DNA of 63,621 nt from Nocardia sp. CNY236 (GCF_000482385.1 NZ_AXVD01000028.1:1-63621); one strand, 5' to 3'. Counted from the stretch's first letter, positions 54,763 to 63,621 are shown. The notes: generated by a model not told the origin, from the sequence alone. A program made the numbers and translations.

Positions 54763-56159
54763 TCGGCGGGAACCTGGTCGAAGGCCAGTCCCGCGTGCCG
54801 AGCGTATGCGCGCAGCTCGTGGACGTCCTCGGCTGCGCGCATGGATTTCAGGCCCGCGGCGCGGGCGATCGCGACGGATCCGATCTCGGCTGCTTCGTCG
54901 GGGTCGCCCGTGGACATTGTGAGGGAGGCGAGTTTGATCATCGAGATTGTGCGGGAGCGTTCGGCGTCTGCGGTGTGGTCGGCTACGGCGGTTCCGAGCC
55001 GGCGGCGGGCTTCGCTGCCGAATTTTCCCTGCACGGCGATATCGAACAGTGCATGTCCGGTGTCACCTGCGTGTTGCGCGGTGTCGTAGTAGTTCATCCA
55101 GGTCGGGTCCTCGGCCGGCCGCGAGTGGCTGAACTGGTCGTCGGCACGTCCTACTGCGGTGGTGACGGCTTGCACGTCTCCGAGTTTGCCGTAGGCACGG
55201 GCCTGCGTGGTGTAGAGCATCGCGCGCTCGGTGGCGGTGAGGCGGTCGGAGTACAGGAATGCCTTCTGGGTCAGGCGTAGTCCGTCCTTCGGTTTGCCGG
55301 TCCAGATGCGGTGGCGGGCCATCGAGGAGAGGATCTTCGCGCGCAGCTGCCACGCGTCGGCTTCTTCGGCGCATTTCAGCGCCAGGTCGAACATGTCGGC
55401 GGCGTCGCTGTGTGCGCAGGCGTCGAAAGCCATGAACCCTGCTGTGTGGCTGAGGGCGCCGACCGCGGAATACAGGTCGTTGCGATGCTTCGGAGCGCAA
55501 CCGGCCCGCAGGTAGGACACGGCGACGCGGAGCTGGGCGGCGACTACTTCGCGTACGAGCCCGCCGCCGTAGAGGGCGTCCCAGCCGGCGAACAGATCGG
55601 AGGCGGCGCGCAACTGCTCGATCTCGGCTGTCCCTACACGGGTAGGTATTTCGGTGAGTCGGGTGTCGTTGAGCATCTGGAGGAGGCTGTGAGGCGATGC
55701 CGCAGCTGTCGCCGTCACGGCTGCCGCGGCCCGCAGGAAATCGTTGCGGTTCACTTCGTCGAGCGTAGACCCGGCGGGCATTTTGAACCACAACAGCTCA
55801 GCGGGGATACGAAGCACCTGTGCCCAGCGGATCAGCTTGGTCAGCAGTTCGGGAGCGGGACCTGTTTCGATTCGAGACAATTGCGCCTGGGTGAGATCGA
55901 GCCAATACGCCACCCGTTTCTGCGAGATCGGTTGTCCTCCATGGATCGGGTGGGTGCGATATGCGTAGATGACCCTGCCCATGTGCCAGCTGGAAAGCGC
56001 AGCGAGCATGTGCTCGCTCCACCAGAAGTGCGCCGGCATATCCAGCGGCTCGTCTGCGATCGAAGGTGTACAGGCCCCGCACCATTCTGCCGGATTGTAG
56101 CGGCTGAGGTGTCCGCCGCAGTGAACGCAGTAGCGGTCTTCGATTTTCCGCGTCTTCAT
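54759..56159 (-). CDS. Zinc-ribbon XRE/TPR regulator
   Basis: A 466-residue regulator. A Cys4 ribbon lies at C11, C14, C27 and C30 (RYCVHCGG...WCGACT). The HTH is QPISQKRVAYWLDLTQAQLS with RIETGP. A long TPR-like domain follows (RAKILSSMARHRIWTGKPKD, RAMLYTTQARAYGKLGDVQA). ATG 56159 is chosen because the Cys ribbon starts there. It is divergent from the kinase/radical SAM/cupin trio across a palindrome, so it probably controls that trio and its own APH partner. It resembles the decayed regulator at 29-30.2 kb. Confidence 0.82.
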   Translation of the reverse strand: MKTRKIEDRYCVHCGGHLSRYNPAEWCGACTPSIADEPLDMPAHFWWSEHMLAALSSWHMGRVIYAYRTHPIHGGQPISQKRVAYWLDLTQAQLSRIETGPAPELLTKLIRWAQVLRIPAELLWFKMPAGSTLDEVNRNDFLRAAAAVTATAAASPHSLLQMLNDTRLTEIPTRVGTAEIEQLRAASDLFAGWDALYGGGLVREVVAAQLRVAVSYLRAGCAPKHRNDLYSAVGALSHTAGFMAFDACAHSDAADMFDLALKCAEEADAWQLRAKILSSMARHRIWTGKPKDGLRLTQKAFLYSDRLTATERAMLYTTQARAYGKLGDVQAVTTAVGRADDQFSHSRPAEDPTWMNYYDTAQHAGDTGHALFDIAVQGKFGSEARRRLGTAVADHTADAERSRTISMIKLASLTMSTGDPDEAAEIGSVAIARAAGLKSMRAAEDVHELRAYARHAGLAFDQVPAE

Positions 56160-56218
56160 CCCCACTCCACAACGTCGCCCCACACTGTTTCCACCGACGT
56201 TATCACCATGCGGCGCAG

Positions 56219-56245
56219 CGGGTATGCGCCCGACGTATACCCGGA
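56219..56245. promoter_or_regulatory. Operator candidate of the 54-59 kb cassette
   Basis: CGGGTAT (56219-56225) and ATACCCG (56237-56243) form a perfect inverted repeat with an 11-bp spacer. The motif CCGACGTATA inside it (56230-56239) recurs at 59397-59406 between the Nudix gene and the small ORF. Shared motifs at both divergent gaps suggest one regulator. Confidence 0.5.
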
Positions 56246-56325
56246 ATGCAATTCGTGTGTAGTTATTCTCGGCCCCCTCACGCGATCGTCGTCTCGTCCG
56301 GAAATCGAATCTGGAAAGGGGCAAA

Positions 56326-57009
56326 ATGACGTTATCGATCGTGGTTCCCATCCTCGGGCCACCCGCCGCCGGTAAGACAACCCTCACCCTCGCGCTCGAG
56401 ACCGATCGGCGCCGTCGGGTCTTCCGGCTGCGCGAGCACGTCCCCACCGATGCACTTGCGGCAACGGCCTCGGCGGCCAACCGAGTCGGCTGGATCGACG
56501 ACAGCACCGTCAGGCCGACGGTTCACAACTACCTCGAGCAGGTGTGTGCCGACAACCTCGTCGACACCGTTCTCCTGGACAACTTCCCAGGGACAACGGA
56601 ACAGGTGTCGATGTTGATCGACAGCATCGGCGCGGTCGCCCCGCAGTGCGTGGTCGAACCGCTCGAGCTGGCCGTCGACGAGCGAACCCGTAGGAGCAGG
56701 GCAAAGAATCGGAGGGTTTGTTATCACTGCGAGAAGGACCCGATCGCCGATCCGCGCATGCCCGCCACCGCCGCTGCACAGAGCGCGTGGATGTGTGGTC
56801 GGTGCGGGGGCCAACTGCACCCGAGGCGCGGAGACGCGCCGTCGTTGTTCGCCGCGCGAAGCCGTCGCCACCAGAGCGCTACCGACGCAATCCGTGCGGC
56901 GTTCATCAACGCCGGATATCCCGTCACCACTCTCGACGCCAACCAGACACCCGACACGATGGCCGGCCGCGTCGAACCGATGCTGATCAGCAGGAGACAA
57001 ACCGCATGA
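56326..57009 (+). CDS. P-loop NMP-kinase-like protein with Cys4 lid
   Basis: A 227-residue protein resembling adenylate kinase. The P-loop GPPAAGKTT is at 11-19. The LDNFPGTTEQ segment corresponds to the GFPR nucleotide-binding strand. A zinc-type lid has C132, C135, C157 and C160 (VCYHCEKD...WMCGRCGG). RRGDAPSLFAARSRRHQSAT mimics the RxDD...R lid region. It should phosphorylate a nucleotide or related small molecule. ATGA overlap with the radical SAM gene shows coupling. Confidence 0.75.
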   Translation: MTLSIVVPILGPPAAGKTTLTLALETDRRRRVFRLREHVPTDALAATASAANRVGWIDDSTVRPTVHNYLEQVCADNLVDTVLLDNFPGTTEQVSMLIDSIGAVAPQCVVEPLELAVDERTRRSRAKNRRVCYHCEKDPIADPRMPATAAAQSAWMCGRCGGQLHPRRGDAPSLFAARSRRHQSATDAIRAAFINAGYPVTTLDANQTPDTMAGRVEPMLISRRQTA

Positions 57010-58142
57010 CCACCGTTCCACTGCCGATGCCGAAGACCGACAGCTACGGTCACGCACGCATGCCGCGGGGCTTGACCGCGCCCGAACCCGACCGCGTGGA
57101 CCGGGTGGCCTACGGCCGGTACCGCAACGTCTACCTGTACATCACCGAGGCATGCCAGCTTCGCTGCGAGCACTGCTACATGGGCGAACGCCTCGAGCGG
57201 GCGCTGAAAATGAACCCGCAGCAGATCATCGACACGCTCACGGTGTGGCGGAAGATGGGCGGCGACAAGCTCACCGTCCTCGGAGGCGAGCCTACGCTGC
57301 ACCCGTTCTATGTCGACTCCATCAAGATCGCTAGCAAGATCGGTTACAGCCACGTCATCACAACAACAAATGCCCAGCAGCCCGCCCGCAGGAAGTTCGC
57401 CCAACTCGAACCGTCGGACTTCGCCTACGTGCAGGTCAGCCTCGACGGGGGTAGCGCGGCGACCCATGACGCAGTGCGCGGTCCGCGGACTTTCGACATC
57501 GCCATGGAGACCAGCAAAGAGCTGTGTGCCCGTGGGTTCGACACCCGCATCATCTGCACGGTGAACAAAGCCAACGAGGGCGACGTGCTCAACCTGCTCA
57601 CCATCGCCGATGAAATCGGCGCGTCGCTGGTGAAGTTCCACGTGTTCAGCACCATCGGCATCGGGCACGGGAACCCGGGCATGGCGATGACGCCACCGGA
57701 GTGGGTCGACTTCTGCAACCGCCTGGAGGGCGTCGCGCCCGCACATAACACCCGGGTGTGGTTCCAGCCGACCTACGCTCGCCGCGACCAGATGGATCGC
57801 TACGCCGCCGAGGGCTACCAAGGCTGCATCGGCCGCACCCTGGATCGGATCAGCATCTTCCCCGACGGCCGCTCCTACGTCTGCTCCTACCTGTTCGACA
57901 CCGACATGTACCTCGCCCGAATGAAGGGCAACCAGGTCGTCCTCAACCGCGAGACAGAACGCAACGAGTTCGACCTGTTCACCCTCCCCTTGGTCGACAA
58001 CGCCTGCGGCGGCTGCAAGTCCTCGGCCTGCTTCGGCGGTTGCCCCGCCGAGGAGATCGTCATGGGCGCCAGCTCCTGCACGGACTACCCCGACATCGTT
58101 CCTGTCTGCCGCCTCTGGAAGTCCAGCGCCAAACCTGAATAG
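57006..58142 (+). CDS. Radical SAM enzyme with SPASM-like cysteine tail
   Basis: A 378-residue radical SAM protein. The cluster motif CxxxCxxC is C50-QLR-C54-EH-C57. LTVLGGEPTLHP is the GGE SAM-binding motif. The C-terminus has many cysteines (CGGCKSSACFGGCPAEE, SSCTDYPDIVPVC), as in SPASM/Twitch proteins that hold auxiliary Fe-S clusters. These often modify peptides, but no precursor peptide is obvious nearby; a small-molecule or nucleotide substrate is plausible given the kinase, cupin and Nudix neighbours. Start and stop junctions are tight. Confidence 0.85.
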   Translation: MTTVPLPMPKTDSYGHARMPRGLTAPEPDRVDRVAYGRYRNVYLYITEACQLRCEHCYMGERLERALKMNPQQIIDTLTVWRKMGGDKLTVLGGEPTLHPFYVDSIKIASKIGYSHVITTTNAQQPARRKFAQLEPSDFAYVQVSLDGGSAATHDAVRGPRTFDIAMETSKELCARGFDTRIICTVNKANEGDVLNLLTIADEIGASLVKFHVFSTIGIGHGNPGMAMTPPEWVDFCNRLEGVAPAHNTRVWFQPTYARRDQMDRYAAEGYQGCIGRTLDRISIFPDGRSYVCSYLFDTDMYLARMKGNQVVLNRETERNEFDLFTLPLVDNACGGCKSSACFGGCPAEEIVMGASSCTDYPDIVPVCRLWKSSAKPE

Positions 58143-58151
58143 GAGAAACCC

Positions 58152-58805
58152 ATGCTCACGTTCGAGACCCTGCTCGAACCCCTGTGCGTCATCGATTGGG
58201 ACGACGTGGAAGCCGTCGATGCCGCAGCCCGGAAGGTCTTCGGACAGTTTGTCGGCGGCCGGTATGAGTTGCAGCGCGGATTGACCGCGATCCGGGAGGA
58301 GCCCCGGCTGATGGCGCTGTGCGAGCACTACGACATCCTCGACAAGCTCGTCCTGTTCGATGACCCCGACACCGGAGTCCGTATGCGGCTCCATATATTC
58401 GGTCCCGGCTACCACGATCGCCCACACAACCACCGCTGGACCTACGCCAGCCATATCCTGCGCGGCGAATACTGTCATCGGATCTACAGCCCGGTGGCCC
58501 TGCACAGTGACCTCAATCCGGCCACCCTCGACACCATCATGGTCCGGCAGGAACAGGTCGGCTCCAGCTACACCCTGCACCACAGCGCAATCCACGCGGT
58601 TGTCGCCGAACCGGGCACGGTGTCGATTGTCGTGCGCGGCCCAGCGATGATGGAGCGATTCCTGGTCATGGACAACAAGACCGAGGAGGCGTGGTGGCAG
58701 TACGGCGCGGCAAAGGAACCCCCCGAAGATGCTTGCCGCAAGCGCATGACCGGGCAGCGCTTCGACGAATTGGTTACCTCACTCACTGAGTGGAACGTCA
58801 TTTGA
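58152..58805 (+). CDS. Cupin-like protein
   Basis: A 217-residue protein with a cysteine-dioxygenase-like cupin pattern. The metal motif is H88-x3-H92-x-H94 in GYHDRPHNHRWTYASHILRG, with a second set in YTLHHSAIHAVVAEPGTVS. It begins nine bases after the radical SAM stop, behind AGGAG. It may be a metal-dependent oxygenase or isomerase acting after the radical SAM step. No closer family recognised. Confidence 0.7.
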   Translation: MLTFETLLEPLCVIDWDDVEAVDAAARKVFGQFVGGRYELQRGLTAIREEPRLMALCEHYDILDKLVLFDDPDTGVRMRLHIFGPGYHDRPHNHRWTYASHILRGEYCHRIYSPVALHSDLNPATLDTIMVRQEQVGSSYTLHHSAIHAVVAEPGTVSIVVRGPAMMERFLVMDNKTEEAWWQYGAAKEPPEDACRKRMTGQRFDELVTSLTEWNVI

Positions 58806-58863
58806 GTTAGGCCGACGCCGCAGGGCGCTATCGAGAGGGATGGCGCCCCCGCGGTGAACTCGC

Positions 58864-59310
58864 CTACCAGCCGTACAACGAGAACTTCCGCTCCGCAGCG
58901 ATATGGTGCATCGCCTCGCGACAGTAGGGGATCATCCGGTCCGGCAAAGCGTCGAGGTAAAACCAGTCCAGATCATCGCATTTGTTGGGCTCCATATTTG
59001 CCGGGTCACCATCCCAGTCCTGCACCAGGAAGAAGAACGCCACCCGTCCACCGGAGGACGAATTGTGCATGGCATGCGCGAAGCGAACAGCCTCTGCGCT
59101 GATCGTGAGTCCGATCTCCTCTTTCGCCTCCCGCACCAGGGCAGCAACCATCGACTCGCTGGCCTCCAGGTGGCCGGACGGTAGGTGGTAGGCACCGTCC
59201 TCGTAGCCGGTGTTCGCACGCCTGCCCAAAAGCACGCGGCCTTGTCGATCGGTGAGCAGTAGATGGACGTCCCCGATCACCTTGTGTCGTTCTCTACCAG
59301 CAACCGCCAT
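58864..59310 (-). CDS. Nudix hydrolase
   Basis: A 148-residue Nudix protein: VIGDVHLLLTDRQGRVLLGR, YHLPSGHLEASESMVAALVR and the box G-HLEAS-E-SMVAALV-REAKEEIG-L, which is complete. It ends 58 bases from the cupin gene, convergent to it, and starts divergent from a small ORF. It may hydrolyse a by-product or intermediate of the neighbouring cassette. Confidence 0.85.
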   Translation of the reverse strand: MAVAGRERHKVIGDVHLLLTDRQGRVLLGRRANTGYEDGAYHLPSGHLEASESMVAALVREAKEEIGLTISAEAVRFAHAMHNSSSGGRVAFFFLVQDWDGDPANMEPNKCDDLDWFYLDALPDRMIPYCREAMHHIAAERKFSLYGW

Positions 59311-59434
59311 TGTTACCCCGATCTATCGCACACACGCACCCGATCTGGGCGATGCGTTCAACACCGTAGGCGCACCGCCGGCGGTCACCTATGCATCCGA
59401 CGTATATCGCCGGACATACCGAACTGGAGAGACC

Positions 59435-59602
59435 GTGCAGGAATTGCCCCACCGCCCAGCCGAAACCCGGCACAGCTATCCGCCACCGCTCAGAGGACCG
59501 ATCGCGCGTGTATCGGAGGAGTTACTGCAACGCACCGCAGCGGCGATGCACGACGCGTGGCCCGAAGTCGGCAACCCGACCCAACGCAGCGCACCCTCGT
59601 AA
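59435..59602 (+). CDS. Small ORF after the Nudix gene
   Basis: Fifty-five residues from GTG 59435 (VQELPHRPAETRHSYPPPLR, then GPIARVSEELLQRTAAAMHD, AWPEVGNP). TGGAGAG lies just upstream. The motif CCGACGTATA is 30 bases before the start. Proline-rich N-terminus and helical C-terminus. It is not obviously a radical SAM precursor peptide (no Cys), but its position makes it the only candidate. Confidence 0.45.
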   Translation: MQELPHRPAETRHSYPPPLRGPIARVSEELLQRTAAAMHDAWPEVGNPTQRSAPS

Positions 59603-60190
59603 CAGCGCCCACGCTCTCCGACGGCCTGAGCTACTGCCGATGGACTGATATAGCGATCGTGACGATCGGTCAGGTCCGAAAACCCTGATTCGTCCGATGT
59701 CTCGAGGTCAGCCGCCCTTGCTGCTGAATAGAGCAGGGCTCGTTGCATCGTGCCGGTCGCTACCGATACATGCTCCCGCACCCCGAGGAGGCAGGGCGGG
59801 GTGCAACGTCGACTGGAAGTCTCGAAACCTTGGATCCGAGACTGGGGTCGAAGCGTCTGTCAAGACGGGCGGGTGATACAGACTGCGACGGCACAGCCAC
59901 GGACCGGATAGAGCAGAACGCCGCCGGGCCAGCAAGCGGGACGGCGCTTTGTTCTGCGGTTGGCACGGTCTGAGGGGGTCAGGTGGAGTGCACCAGGCTC
60001 GCCGCAGCGCCCACCGATACAGCGCCGCGCTCGGGTGAGCGCCGGGGTTGCTGTGGTTAGCATTGGTGTCCGGAGGGGGAATCGACCAGTACGCCAACCT
60101 TTTTCAGCACAAAAACTGCTGGTCGTCGGTGGCAAATAGCGGCGGCGGTGCGATTCTGATCAGTCGTAACAGTTTTGCGCTACAGGAGAC
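59603..60190. other. Intergenic stretch
   Basis: About 590 bases with no coding frame that I can defend on either strand, no CRISPR, and no clear RNA gene. Confidence 0.35.
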
Positions 60191-60391
60191 ATGGCCGACG
60201 CGCTGTCCCACCGAAAGTCTTCCACCAGTACGCGGCAGCGCCGGGCCGCTGCGCTGATGTTTGATCTATCCATGCAGCAGCCCCGTCGCGTCAGCATCCG
60301 GTTGGCGTACTACTATACTGGACAGGCTCGCGATGGACGCGCTCGCTTTCACTCGGGCTCACAACGATTCGGCGGAGTTGTCGGACACTGA
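60191..60391 (+). CDS. Small basic ORF upstream of hamA
   Basis: Sixty-six residues (MADALSHRKSSTSTRQRRAA...) preceded by AGGAGAC, a good ribosome site. It is basic and has no recognised fold, and overlaps the start of the hamA-like gene. It may be a short leader protein or the remnant of a regulator. Confidence 0.35.
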   Translation: MADALSHRKSSTSTRQRRAAALMFDLSMQQPRRVSIRLAYYYTGQARDGRARFHSGSQRFGGVVGH

Positions 60392-61225
60392 AGGTCCAGG
60401 GGGAGCGCGCTCGATGGAGGAACTCGGCCTCGATATGGAGGCGCTCAAGACGACCTTCACGCTGGTGCACGAAGCGCCGTATCTGCTGGTGGAGATTCCG
60501 GTCGACCGCGCAGCGCTGCTCGCCGAGCAACTGGCCGTGCCGTTTCGGCGCTGCTATGTGACCGACAAGACGCTCGAAGAGCGTCATGCGGCCACGTCGA
60601 TGCCAAAGGCAGAGATCACACGAAAGGTGCTCCCGGACAGTGGGTCGGTCATGTCCGGGGATTTCGGAGAGATCTTGACCGCGCTGTTTTCGGCTCCCGG
60701 GAACACCCGGAAGGCGTGGTGGATCCGAAGAAGTGGCGCCTCAAGGTGGAGCGAACAAAGGCCGCGCCGAAGGCCGATGTCGTGCAGTTCGTCCTGCCAG
60801 AGTGGCCGACACCGTCGGCGCGGGATCGTGTGCTGTGCGCGGAGGTCAAGACCAAGGCGACCAAGGGGTCGTTCACGCCGATTCAGAATGCCATCGAGGG
60901 GTCGGCCATGGACCGCGCGGGGCGGCTGGTAAAGACGTTGCTATGGCTGCAGGAACGCGCGATCCTGGGTGATCTCGGCACTGTGACCTTGGACCAGATC
61001 AACCGGTTTGTCGACGCCACCGACTACCCGCCCGCCCACAGGGAGTTCCGGGCGGTGGCGGTGATCTGCGCGAACCTGGTCGCAGCTGAGACCGCGAGTG
61101 TCACCGTGCCCGCAGCGGACGAGTGCGCGCTGATCGTGATTACGGTTCCCGACCTCAAGTCCACCTACCAGGCGGTGTTCGACGCTATTGTCGAAACTGC
61201 GGAGTCGGTGGGAGCGGCACCGTGA
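60333..61225 (+). pseudogene. hamA: Hachiman HamA-like nuclease, frameshifted
   Basis: Matches the DUF1837/HamA family in two frames. The first (from ATG 60333) includes TTFTLVHEAPYLLVEIPVDR and SVMSGDFGEILTALF. Near 60690 the frame shifts and continues with VVDPKKWRLKVERT, ADVVQFVLPEW and CAEVKTKATKGSFTPIQNAI, the last carrying the nuclease-type E-x-K. HamA is the effector nuclease of the Hachiman anti-phage system. The stop overlaps the hamB start by four bases. One indel inactivates the gene unless it is an assembly error. Confidence 0.75.
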
Positions 61226-63215
61226 GAGCCAGCCTTCAACAGTGGGTTGTCGACGCCCAGACCCGGTACAGCTTGCGCGATTTCGGTCTGCAGGCGCGAT
61301 TGGACGAGATTGCCTACCTGGACGCGCGCGTCATCGACTTCTACTTCTCGCTCGCCGGGGAGCTGTTCCGCAGGATCCGCGATGGGCGCGACGACCACGC
61401 CGATTGGGCGGTGTTGGGAAACGCGCTGACATCGGTCAGTCGCGACTTGCAGGGTGAAACGCAGGCGGATGCTCGGTTCTTTGCTGCGGTGGCCTTCTAC
61501 AGTGGTGGTTATCCCGCCTCCGCTATGGTCACCATGCGTGATGCTGCAACTTACGACGATGACGATGACGAGGTACGCCGGGCGTGTCGAAGCTTGTTGA
61601 CTCGCAGGCTGCAGCCGCAGGAGCCTGGAGAGATCGCAGGTCTGATCGCCGCGATCCGCAATGGTACCCACACCGGCATCGCCGAGGCGGCCGCTGCCGC
61701 CGAGCAGCAGGTGCAGGCAGCGTCGCTGGCCGGCCCCGACGAATGGGTGGCGCAGCGGCTGTACGCGACACTGCTGCACAGGCTCAGCATCGTGAACGTG
61801 CGGGCAGTCCTGCCCGATGGCAACTCTCGACGGTGGACTCCGTTGGTCGAGTCGTTCCTTGACCGCAATCCGCCGGTGTGGGAGTTTTCCCTTCGCAGAT
61901 CGAAGCGATCAGTGCTGGGCTGCTGACCGGCGCGCGGACATATTCGCTGCAAATGCCGACCGGGTCGGGCAAGACCGCCCTGACCGAGACCCTGCTGTTC
62001 AGCCATCTGACCGACAGACCAGATGACAGAGCTGTGCTCTTGGTGCCATATCGAGCTTTGGCACGAGAACTGCGTCACTCTCTCGGCAGGCAGCTTTCGC
62101 AGATGGGCCTTCCAGTCAGGACTGTGTACGGTGGTACCGTTCCGACACCCGAGGAAGCCGACGACCTCGCCGACGTCCGTGTCCTCATCGCCACTCCCGA
62201 GTCGCTCACTGGGCTATTCGGCGCGCAACCCGAACTGGTGGAACAGGTTTCGCTAGTGATGTGCGACGAGGGCCATCTCCTCGACAGCGGCGCTCGCGGA
62301 ATCGGACTCGAGCTGCTGCTCGCCAGGCTTCGTCGGCGGACACCGGCTCCTCGGATGGTTTTCGTTTCCGCAATCGTGCCCAACATCGAGGAAATCAATG
62401 CCTGGCTCGGCGGATCGGACAACACAGTCGTACGCAGCGACTACCGGCGCTGTCGCCGAGTACGCCGTTCTACGGCCTACCCGACCGGGCCGACGACCGG
62501 CAGTGGGGCTTGAACTTAAGGAGGTGTCGACAGCTCTACCCGCGCACACTCTCCCCAATTTTCTGCAGCGCACCGACTTCGAATACGTCAAGCCCACGAC
62601 TGGACGTGCCAACACCTACGACTACACCTCGACCAAAGCCCGAGCGATCGCGGCAGCGCGCAAAGCGCTCGCGATGGGGCCCGTGGCGGTGTTCGCGACC
62701 CTGAAATTCGGCACTCAAGGGGTGCTGGCGTTGGCGAATGAACTCATCAACCAAATCGGCACCGGCATCCCGTTGCCGGTGCCCTCGGCACTGGTCGGCG
62801 ATACTGCGGCGGTAGACGCCGCCGTGGAGTATCTCGAACAGGAGTACGGCCCGGACTGGATCGGCGCGAGAGCGCTACGCAACGGCGCGATCGTTCATCA
62901 TGGCGACATTCCCCAGGAAACACGTGAAGTGTTGGAGGAACTGCTCGTGCGTCGCGATATAGCGATGGTGATGTGCACCAGCACCCTGGCCGAAGGCGTG
63001 AATCTGCCGATCCGAACCCTCATTCTGTATTCGGTGACCCGGCCCGCCCAATCCGATCCACAAAGTCAGACGCCGATGCTGGCACGAGACATAAAAAATC
63101 TCGTGGGCCGAGCAGGCCGAGCGGGAAGTTCAACCCGCGGCCTGATCATTTGCGCCAATCCGAATCAGTGGCCGATCATCCGTCCAGTCGCCGCAGGCAC
63201 TTCGCATGAACCCGC
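61222..63215 (+). pseudogene. hamB: Hachiman HamB-like helicase, frameshifted and truncated
   Basis: Starts at GTG 61222 with the helical N-terminal domain (VRASLQQWVVDAQTRYSLRD...FYFSLAGELFRRIRDG). A frameshift near 61885 leads to the superfamily II core: FPSQIEAISAGLL, MPTGSGKTALTE (Walker A), VMCDEGHLLD (DEAH-type box) and MVFVSAIVPN. A second near 62450 leads to VSTALPAHTLPNFL, GAIVHHGDIPQETREVLEEL, CTSTLAEGVNLPI and LVGRAGRAG. Similarity ends near 63215, about 110 bases before the IS630 element, so the C-terminal part is lost. Confidence 0.78.
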
Positions 63216-63325
63216 CAATCGCTCGGCACCACCGGCCGTTTCGCCGTGCGCTGTACGGGACGGTGCGGCGGCTGCCGCTGTTCGTCGCGCGACCGCCGCC
63301 GCTGCCGACCAACGGCGGTTGTGGC

Positions 63326-63621
63326 CTAGTGTCCCGCGCCTGGAATTCGTTTCAAATATGAGGTGAGGCGTTCGAGGATCTCGTCAGCGGTCTTGGTCCA
63401 CACGAACGGTTTCGGGTCCTCGTTCCAGGCAGCGACCCAGTCACGGATCGATTTCTCCAGCGCGGCAACACTTCTGTGGACGCCGCGGCGGAGTTGCTGG
63501 TCGGTCAGCAGTCCGAACCAGCGTTCCACCTCGTTGAGCCAGGGGGAGTAGGTCGGGGTGAAATGCATGTGGAAGCGTGGATGTGCCGCAAGCCATTTCA
63601 CGATGATCGGCGCCGTGTGCG
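63326..63621 (-). mobile_element. IS630-family transposase, C-terminal part at window edge
   Basis: C-terminal ~98 residues of an IS630-type transposase: FTPTYSPWLNEVERWFG with the last catalytic glutamate, then LEKSIRDWVAAWNEDPKPFV and WTKTADEILERL. The stop at 63326 coincides with a TA that could be the target-site duplication, and GTGTCCCGCGCC next to it is a likely terminal-repeat end. The element continues beyond the window. It interrupts or follows the truncated hamB gene. Confidence 0.85.

Noticed and set aside
56724..58595. A 623-codon minus-strand frame opposite the radical SAM gene
   Set aside because: No recognisable domain, and the plus-strand genes have convincing motifs and tight junctions. 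It is an antisense shadow.
59435..59602. Radical SAM precursor peptide
   Set aside because: It lacks Cys or a repeated core motif and is separated from the radical SAM gene by the opposing Nudix gene, so it is listed only as a small ORF.

Overview
The window is high-GC DNA from an actinomycete, most probably Nocardia or a close relative in the Mycobacteriales. The reasons are pervasive GC-rich codon use, zinc-independent ribosomal proteins with a mycobacterial-type Mrf protein, an AfsA-family gene, and many XRE/TPR regulators of actinomycete type. It is largely an accessory region: intact operons alternate with truncated, frameshifted and mosaic genes and with relics of IS1380, IS701, IS3, IS630, a possible IS21-type end, a group II intron reverse transcriptase and a phage integrase.

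Layout. 0-3.4 kb: a two-repeat orphan CRISPR beside a helicase scrap, an XRE/TPR regulator and a CFA-type methyltransferase. 4-6.4 kb: a broken superfamily I helicase gene. 6.5-10.1 kb: TetR regulator, palindromic operator and TauD-type dioxygenase, then a stand-alone divergent tyrosyl-tRNA synthetase. 11-18.2 kb: ArsR/MFS efflux module, truncated AfsA-like gene, FAD monooxygenase, atypical P450 and truncated aldo-keto reductase. 18.1-20.4 kb: MarR-like regulator, promoter with embedded operator, probable manganese riboswitch and TerC, then a PIN toxin-antitoxin pair. 20.5-24.1 kb: two divergent zinc-starvation operons (Mrf, L31, L32 and a CobW GTPase against L28, L33 and S14) around a Zur-like palindrome. 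24.2-31.5 kb: small metabolic genes and regulators, a valS 3' fragment, a frameshifted XRE regulator and a frameshifted TauD gene.

33.0-42.2 kb is an apparently intact type II Wadjet operon (jetABCD) on the minus strand, expected to act against plasmids. 43-47.3 kb is a graveyard: a UvrD-like helicase with two frameshifts, an internally deleted XRE gene, a glycosyltransferase stub, and a stretch assembled from duplicated pieces of the HNH and MazG genes that lie 2-3 kb downstream. 47.3-53.4 kb carries an orphan ccsB, the HNH/MazG pair, two divergent TPR regulators and three coupled small ORFs behind a structured leader.

53.9-59.6 kb is the most intriguing part. A zinc-ribbon XRE regulator and an APH-family kinase stand divergent from a coupled trio: a P-loop NMP-kinase-like protein with a Cys4 lid, a radical SAM/SPASM-like enzyme and a cupin-like protein. 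A Nudix hydrolase and a small ORF follow. I do not recognise this combination as a described system. 60.3-63.6 kb is a decayed Hachiman pair (hamA/hamB) cut off by an IS630-family element that runs out of the window.

Many accessory genes carry single-base frameshifts. Some may be assembly errors, so pseudogene calls resting on one indel need read-level confirmation.
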